Shown: piece after piece, positions 21,608-24,728 of the stretch | How the letters are laid out: every line of letters begins with the position of its first letter | Numbering within the stretch: the stretch's first letter is position 1 | Source: Microcaldota archaeon | Lineage (GTDB): Archaea > Micrarchaeota > Micrarchaeia > Micrarchaeales > CABMGC01 | Reading direction: 5' to 3' | DNA: 24,728 bases | Assembly (NCBI GenBank): GCA_030040265.1 | Contig: JASHUB010000044.1 | Location: forward strand, 1 to 24,728 | The notes under the pieces: generated by a model | Database searches by the model: none | What the model was told of the DNA's origin: nothing | The model's input: only the letters and a program-made list of their open reading frames with translations | Made by a program: the position numbers and the translations under genes

Positions 21608-22965
21608 AGTTGAAGGACGTTGCCTGGCTGGGCATCAAGGGGATATCCGAGCGCAAGACCAGGACGGCGCTCACCGTACTGACGGTGGTGATAGGCGTCG
21701 CCGCGATAGTCGCGCTCATATCGCTGGTGTCTGGCGTGAGCCTGAGCGTCTCGAAATCGCTTGAGAGCATCGGCCCTTCGACGCTGTTCCTGACCCCGAA
21801 AGGATCGACGCTCCTAACGGCCGCGCAGGTCGCTGAGATAGAGGGCTTCCCCTATGTCAGCACGGTGATACCGATAATCGAGGCCAGCGGCAACGTGACG
21901 GTGTCGGGGCAGTCTGAGAGCGTCACAATCGTTGGGATAAACAATTACAGCATAATACAGGCGATAGGAAGCCTCAACTTCTATGAAGGCACGCTGTACA
22001 ACCAGTCAACACTCCCTGTGGGCGTTGTGGGATACGACATAGCTTTCCCGACAACGACGCAGAACTCCTCTTCGGTCACGGTGGGCCAGCCGCTCTACGT
22101 GACGCTGCGCTCCGCCGGTATAGGCGGTGCGTCGAAGACCGCGGCGATAATCCCCGTAGGCATACTGAACTCATATGGCTCCGCGTTCTTCGTTTCGCCT
22201 GACAGCTCGGTGTTCGTTCCGCTCACCGAAGCAGAGGCGCTGACCGGCAGGCAGTCGTACAGTGCTCTGCTTGTCATAGCCAACAGCACATCGCAGGTGA
22301 GCTCGCTCGACACGCTCCTCACCGACGTTCTCGGAAGCAGCGTGTCAGTTACATCTGTCCAGGCCCTCGCATCGACTGTCAGCTCGATCATAGGCTCGAT
22401 AAGCCTGCTACTCGGTTCGGTCGCAGGGGTGTCGCTGCTCGTCGCCGGGATAAGCATACTCAGCATAATGATGGTCTCGGTCACCGAGAGGACTAAGGAG
22501 ATAGGCACGCTCAAGGCGCTCGGTTTCAAGAAGAGCGACATCCTCACACTATTCCTAACAGAGGCGGTGGTGATAGGCTTCGCCGGAGGGGTGATCGGCG
22601 TTGCAGTGGGCGGAGGGGGAGCCTACGCCCTCGGGGTGGTGCTGTCGCACGCCTCGACCAGCAGCACAGCGCCATCGACCAGCGGCGCTTCCGGTTTCGG
22701 GACGAGTTCAGGAGCAGGAGCGAGAGGAAGCGGAGGGTTCAGCGGCGGCGCTCCATCAGGAAGCGGCGGGGCGGTCTTTGTGGGCAGCGGGTCAGGCGCG
22801 TCGAGTTCATCGAGCTCCTCGTCCGCATCCATAACGCCTAATGTGAGCATCGAGACCGTCATCCTGGCGATAGTGGTCGCGGTCCTCGTCAGCGTCATCT
22901 CCAGCCTGTACCCGGCGTGGAAGGCCGCGTCGGTGGACCCGATAACGGCGCTCAGGACCGAGTAG
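21604..22965 (+). CDS. ABC transporter permease, FtsX/MacB family, with Gly/Ser-rich insert
   Basis: This 453-aa permease has a first membrane helix at ~22-46 preceded by GIKGISERKTRTALTVLTVV, a large extracytoplasmic MacB-type domain (~50-260) and a FtsX core. The core has helices near 265-290 and 320-345, with the coupling segment SVTERTKEIGTLKALGFKKS between, and a final helix ~415-437 ending SLYPAWKAASVDPITALRTE. Residues ~349-408, between the last two helices, are an unusual Gly/Ser/Ala-rich low-complexity stretch; in related permeases this loop is short. The frame and codon use are continuous across it, so it looks like a genuine insert. The ATG overlaps the preceding stop (ATGA), and the stop overlaps the duplicated tRNA-promoter repeat by two bases. 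Confidence 0.92.
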   Translation: MKLKDVAWLGIKGISERKTRTALTVLTVVIGVAAIVALISLVSGVSLSVSKSLESIGPSTLFLTPKGSTLLTAAQVAEIEGFPYVSTVIPIIEASGNVTVSGQSESVTIVGINNYSIIQAIGSLNFYEGTLYNQSTLPVGVVGYDIAFPTTTQNSSSVTVGQPLYVTLRSAGIGGASKTAAIIPVGILNSYGSAFFVSPDSSVFVPLTEAEALTGRQSYSALLVIANSTSQVSSLDTLLTDVLGSSVSVTSVQALASTVSSIIGSISLLLGSVAGVSLLVAGISILSIMMVSVTERTKEIGTLKALGFKKSDILTLFLTEAVVIGFAGGVIGVAVGGGGAYALGVVLSHASTSSTAPSTSGASGFGTSSGAGARGSGGFSGGAPSGSGGAVFVGSGSGASSSSSSSSASITPNVSIETVILAIVVAVLVSVISSLYPAWKAASVDPITALRTE

Positions 22966-23011
22966 CTGTAGTCACCATTTATAAGAATTCTGCTGCATAT
23001 GAATATCTGCT
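22964..23011 (+). repeat. Direct repeat copy 1 (duplicated tRNA promoter)
   Basis: These 48 nt match 23557-23604 at 45 positions; the first 37 (22964-23000 and 23557-23593) are identical. The copy begins inside the permease stop codon and carries the TATA box that now serves the 139-aa membrane protein gene. Confidence 0.9.
22978..22985 (+). promoter_or_regulatory. TATA box of the 139-aa membrane protein gene
   Basis: TTTATAAG within repeat copy 1 predicts initiation near 23008 and a ~21-nt leader holding GGTGATCC (23019-23026), a perfect complement of the 16S rRNA 3' tail, just before ATG 23029. Confidence 0.65.
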
Positions 23012-23028
23012 AGAGCCCGGTGATCCGA

Positions 23029-23448
23029 ATGGCCACAAAAAGTAAGGACAAACGCACGCCGTTGGGGCAGGCGGTGGGCGGCATAATCGGGTTTATACTC
23101 GGCTTTGCTGTCTTACAGATATACTTCACCGTCTTGAATGCATTAATAGTACCGCACAACATTTATATCGGGCTTGCAGAACTGGTTGTAGCGATACTGA
23201 TTTATGTTGGTGTCATGACTTCTGTATTGAGCATTGCCATAGCGGAGGGAGGGAAAGACGTGTTTAAGCTCGTATTCGGCATTTGCGGACTTGCCATTCT
23301 TCCAGGACTTGTTAACTATTGGATTCTAAACGGGCATCTGGACAGGCACGGAAAACCCACAACCGTCAGATATGCGATAGCCACTGTCGGGATGACCATC
23401 ATAATTATTTTGTTTCTCTTTGGCGTGGTGTTCGCGACACGTTTCTAG
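23029..23448 (+). CDS. Four-helix membrane protein of unknown function, lower GC
   Basis: This 139-aa protein has a short basic N-terminus (MATKSKDKRTPLG) and hydrophobic segments at about 13-35, 43-66, 75-97 and 114-136, so four membrane helices. No family is recognised. ATG 23029 is preferred over GTG 23020 because the perfect Shine-Dalgarno GGTGATCC (23019-23026) overlaps that GTG. By hand count 23041-23448 is 191 of 408 G+C (~47%), lower than the permease before it (a sampled 60-nt line was 60%). The gene sits exactly between two copies of the tRNA promoter repeat, so it looks like a recent insertion that uses a copied promoter. Confidence 0.75.
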   Translation: MATKSKDKRTPLGQAVGGIIGFILGFAVLQIYFTVLNALIVPHNIYIGLAELVVAILIYVGVMTSVLSIAIAEGGKDVFKLVFGICGLAILPGLVNYWILNGHLDRHGKPTTVRYAIATVGMTIIIILFLFGVVFATRF

Positions 23449-23479
23449 CAAATAATGAACGGGCTCTGGTGGGCTTTAA

Positions 23480-23497
23480 ATGGCTTTTCTGAGCCAT
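23480..23497. terminator. Hairpin after the membrane protein gene
   Basis: ATGGCT (23480-23485) and AGCCAT (23492-23497) pair across a 6-nt loop TTTCTG. An outer GGCTC (23462-23466) could alternatively pair with GAGCC (23491-23495). It lies 32 nt after the stop codon, so it may end the transcript. The rest of 23449-23556 holds no gene I can see. Confidence 0.35.
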
Positions 23498-23556
23498 TCG
23501 CCAGGATCCATTGGAACGTGCAACGGACATAGCTTAAACCGTTATAGAAAGGTTAG

Positions 23557-23604
23557 AGCTGTAGTCACCATTTATAAGAATTCTGCTGCATATAGGTATC
23601 TGCT
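23557..23604 (+). repeat. Direct repeat copy 2 (native tRNA promoter)
   Basis: This is the partner of 22964-23011, ending two bases before the tRNA. It contains the TATA box of the tRNA gene and is taken as the original copy because of that position. Confidence 0.9.
23571..23578 (+). promoter_or_regulatory. TATA box of the tRNA-Ile gene
   Basis: TTTATAAG lies about 31 nt before the first base of the mature tRNA, a normal archaeal tRNA promoter spacing with a few bases of leader. Confidence 0.7.
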
Positions 23605-23605
23605 T

Positions 23606-23680
23606 GGGCTCGTAGCTCAGCCTGGTTAGAGCGCTGGTCTTATAAGCCAGATGTCCGGAGTTCAAATCTCCGCGGGCCCA
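23606..23680 (+). tRNA. tRNA-Ile with anticodon UAU (decodes AUA)
   Basis: A full cloverleaf can be drawn. The acceptor GGGCTCG pairs with CGGGCCC (one G-U). The D-stem is GCTC/GAGC around AGCCTGGTTA. The anticodon stem CTGGT/GCCAG has loop CTTATAA, with anticodon TAT at 23641-23643, U33 before it and A37 after. The variable loop is ATGTC and the T-arm is CGGAG-TTCAAAT-CTCCG; the discriminator is A73. There is no encoded CCA and no intron. The body strongly resembles archaeal tRNA-Ile(GAU), but the anticodon is UAU, so it should read AUA directly, without the agmatidine-modified CAU tRNA usual in archaea. A37 makes it a substrate for the KEOPS t6A pathway also encoded here. Confidence 0.93.
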
Positions 23681-23688
23681 TCGAACGC

Positions 23689-23693
23689 TTTTT
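23689..23693 (+). terminator. Oligo-T after the tRNA
   Basis: Five T residues lie 9 nt after the tRNA, a plausible archaeal terminator. The AT-rich GCTTTTTAGT here may also act as the weak promoter of the SDR gene whose ATG is at 23726. Confidence 0.35.
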
Positions 23694-23725
23694 AGTCCTC
23701 TCTTCCCGAATAGTCATGTGATTCT

Positions 23726-24529
23726 ATGGAGAAGTCTCGCGACTTTTTGAACCTCAAGGGAAAGGTTGCTATAGTTACCGGCGGAGGTATAGGGATCGGG
23801 CAGGGCATATCATACAGGTTGGCGGAAGCCGGAGCGACTGTGGTCATCGCGGACAGGACCGAGAAGGAGGGAATCGATGCCGCGAAGGAGATCACGAAGA
23901 GGGGATGGAAGGCCGTGGCGATACAGACGGACGTGTCCGATGAGAAGAGCGTCCAGAAACTCGTCAAGGAGGTTGCGAAAAGGCTTGGCAGGATAGACAT
24001 CCTTGTCAACAACGCGGGCATATATCCATCGATACCGCTCCTGCAGATGAAGCTTGAAGACTTCGAGGCGGTGCTCAACGTCAACCTGAAAGGCGTTTTC
24101 CTATGCACGCGGTACGTCGCCGACCATATGATAAAACAGAAGGCTGGAGGAAAGATAATAAACATAACTTCGATAGACGCCCTGCATCCGTCGTCTGTTG
24201 GGCTGGCGCACTACGATGCATCGAAGCACGGGGTTTGGGGCTTCACTAAGAACATAGCGCTGGAGCTTGCGCCGTATAAGATATGGGTGAACGCGATAGC
24301 GCCAGGAGGAGTATTGACTCCCGGCGTGCAGAAGCTGCAGAGGTCCATGCCAGTCCCAGGGGGCATCGACATGGAGAAGATGATGAAGGCTTTCCTTGCA
24401 CGGATCCCGATGGGAAGGATGGGAGAGCCGGATGACATAGGCAAGGTTGCCCTGTTCCTAGCGTCTGACATGTCATCGTACATGACCGGAAGCCAGATCG
24501 TGGTCGACGGTGGCGCACTGCTGATGTAG
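23726..24529 (+). CDS. Short-chain dehydrogenase/reductase (classical SDR, NAD-preferring by sequence)
   Basis: This 267-aa classical SDR oxidoreductase has the cofactor motif TGGGIGIG (18-25), Asp43 at the end of the second strand (VVIADR, favouring NAD over NADP), NNAG (95-98), the catalytic Ser149-Tyr163-Lys167 set in NITSIDALHPSSVGLAHYDASK, the NAIAPGGV segment and a C-terminal GSQIVVDGGALLM. Length and motifs resemble the glucose 1-dehydrogenase/FabG-like group, but the substrate cannot be assigned. The ATG at 23726 has no clear Shine-Dalgarno, so a leaderless mRNA from the AT-rich stretch after the tRNA is likely. The RNase P gene follows after 8 nt, possibly co-transcribed. Confidence 0.93.
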   Translation: MEKSRDFLNLKGKVAIVTGGGIGIGQGISYRLAEAGATVVIADRTEKEGIDAAKEITKRGWKAVAIQTDVSDEKSVQKLVKEVAKRLGRIDILVNNAGIYPSIPLLQMKLEDFEAVLNVNLKGVFLCTRYVADHMIKQKAGGKIINITSIDALHPSSVGLAHYDASKHGVWGFTKNIALELAPYKIWVNAIAPGGVLTPGVQKLQRSMPVPGGIDMEKMMKAFLARIPMGRMGEPDDIGKVALFLASDMSSYMTGSQIVVDGGALLM

Positions 24530-24537
24530 GCAATGCG

Positions 24538-24728
24538 ATGAAGAAGAACGTCGACCTCATAAGGAAGATCGCACTTTCGCGCATGGACAGGCTCTTCACT
24601 TTGGCTGAGACCCGGGCGAAGGAAAACACTGGTGAGTCCGAGAGGCTTTCCCGAAGGTATACCCACATCCTGCGCGAGATAAGCACCCACTACAAGATAA
24701 GCATGCCGAAGAAGTATTCGGACAGGAT
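24538..24728 (+). CDS. rnp4: Ribonuclease P protein component 4 (Rpr2/Rpp21), N-terminal part, runs off the window
   Basis: The first 63 codons read MKKNVDLIRKIALSRMDRLF, then TLAETRAKE, ERLSRRYTHILREISTHYKI and SMPKKYSDR. This is the N-terminal helical region of archaeal Rnp4, which binds the RNase P RNA together with Rnp1 and matures tRNA 5' ends. The zinc-ribbon cysteines that would confirm it lie beyond the window edge. ATG 24538 is chosen because the nearby ATG at 24533 is closed by a stop two codons later. It sits 8 nt after the SDR stop. Confidence 0.85.
   Translation, partial: MKKNVDLIRKIALSRMDRLFTLAETRAKENTGESERLSRRYTHILREISTHYKISMPKKYSDR

Noticed and set aside
23449..23556. Box C/D guide RNA or tRNA remnant after the membrane protein gene
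   Set aside because: No RTGATGA C box or foldable cloverleaf is present; only a short hairpin can be supported.
22964..23604. Classical tRNA-integrated element with att sites
   Set aside because: The repeat is the tRNA promoter, not the tRNA 3' end, and there is no integrase gene between the copies; I keep it as an unexplained insertion or duplication.

Overview
The window is archaeal and gene-dense. The evidence is an RNA polymerase large subunit split into A', B' and B'', RpoH, SRP54, DRG GTPase, KEOPS subunits (Kae1, Bud32), an archaeal-type TrpRS, an RNase P Rpr2/Rpp21 protein, a hidden eL41 ribosomal protein gene, and TATA boxes about 25 nt upstream of many start codons (leaderless transcripts). 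Two proteins begin with a class III (type IV pilin-like) signal peptide of the form LQSAMEYLMTYGWSILII. From memory this is typical of Micrarchaeota and related DPANN archaea, so a Micrarchaeota-like genome is my best guess; it is inferred, not proven. No gene-free stretch exceeds 300 nt.

Layout. 1-3945 (minus): rpoH, rpoB2, rpoB1, rpoA1 (partial), the two polymerase junctions sharing one base. 4111-7579: mostly single-gene units, namely a histidine phosphatase, an orphan 207-aa protein, a VOC-fold protein, a small membrane protein, a Nudix hydrolase and a YdjC/ChbG-like deacetylase. 7640-10324 (plus): trpS, kae1, bud32 as a tight operon for tRNA charging and t6A modification. 10340-15904: a cell-surface island. 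It holds two pilin-signal genes with almost identical 5' DNA but different beta-propeller heads (six-bladed with an apparent disulphide ladder; seven-bladed YWTD/NHL-like), an anchored sequon-rich protein, a five-helix membrane protein, a conserved 125-aa protein and eL41. 15937-18906 (minus): a small winged-helix-like protein, then srp54 followed by drg. 19065-22965 (plus): an ABC ATPase, a large secreted CARDB/S-layer-like protein and a FtsX/MacB-type permease, each junction an ATGA overlap. 22964-23680: a tRNA-Ile(UAU) whose promoter is duplicated 593 bp upstream, the copies flanking a lower-GC membrane protein gene. 23726-24728: an SDR dehydrogenase and the 5' end of the RNase P protein 4 gene.

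The most interesting points are (1) the modular pilin-propeller pair with homogenised 5' ends, (2) the closed 12-cysteine pattern of the first propeller, (3) the tRNA-promoter duplication around a lower-GC gene, (4) a UAU-anticodon tRNA-Ile in an AUA-rich genome, with the KEOPS genes nearby, and (5) the Gly/Ser-rich insert in the permease next to a Gly-rich partner protein.
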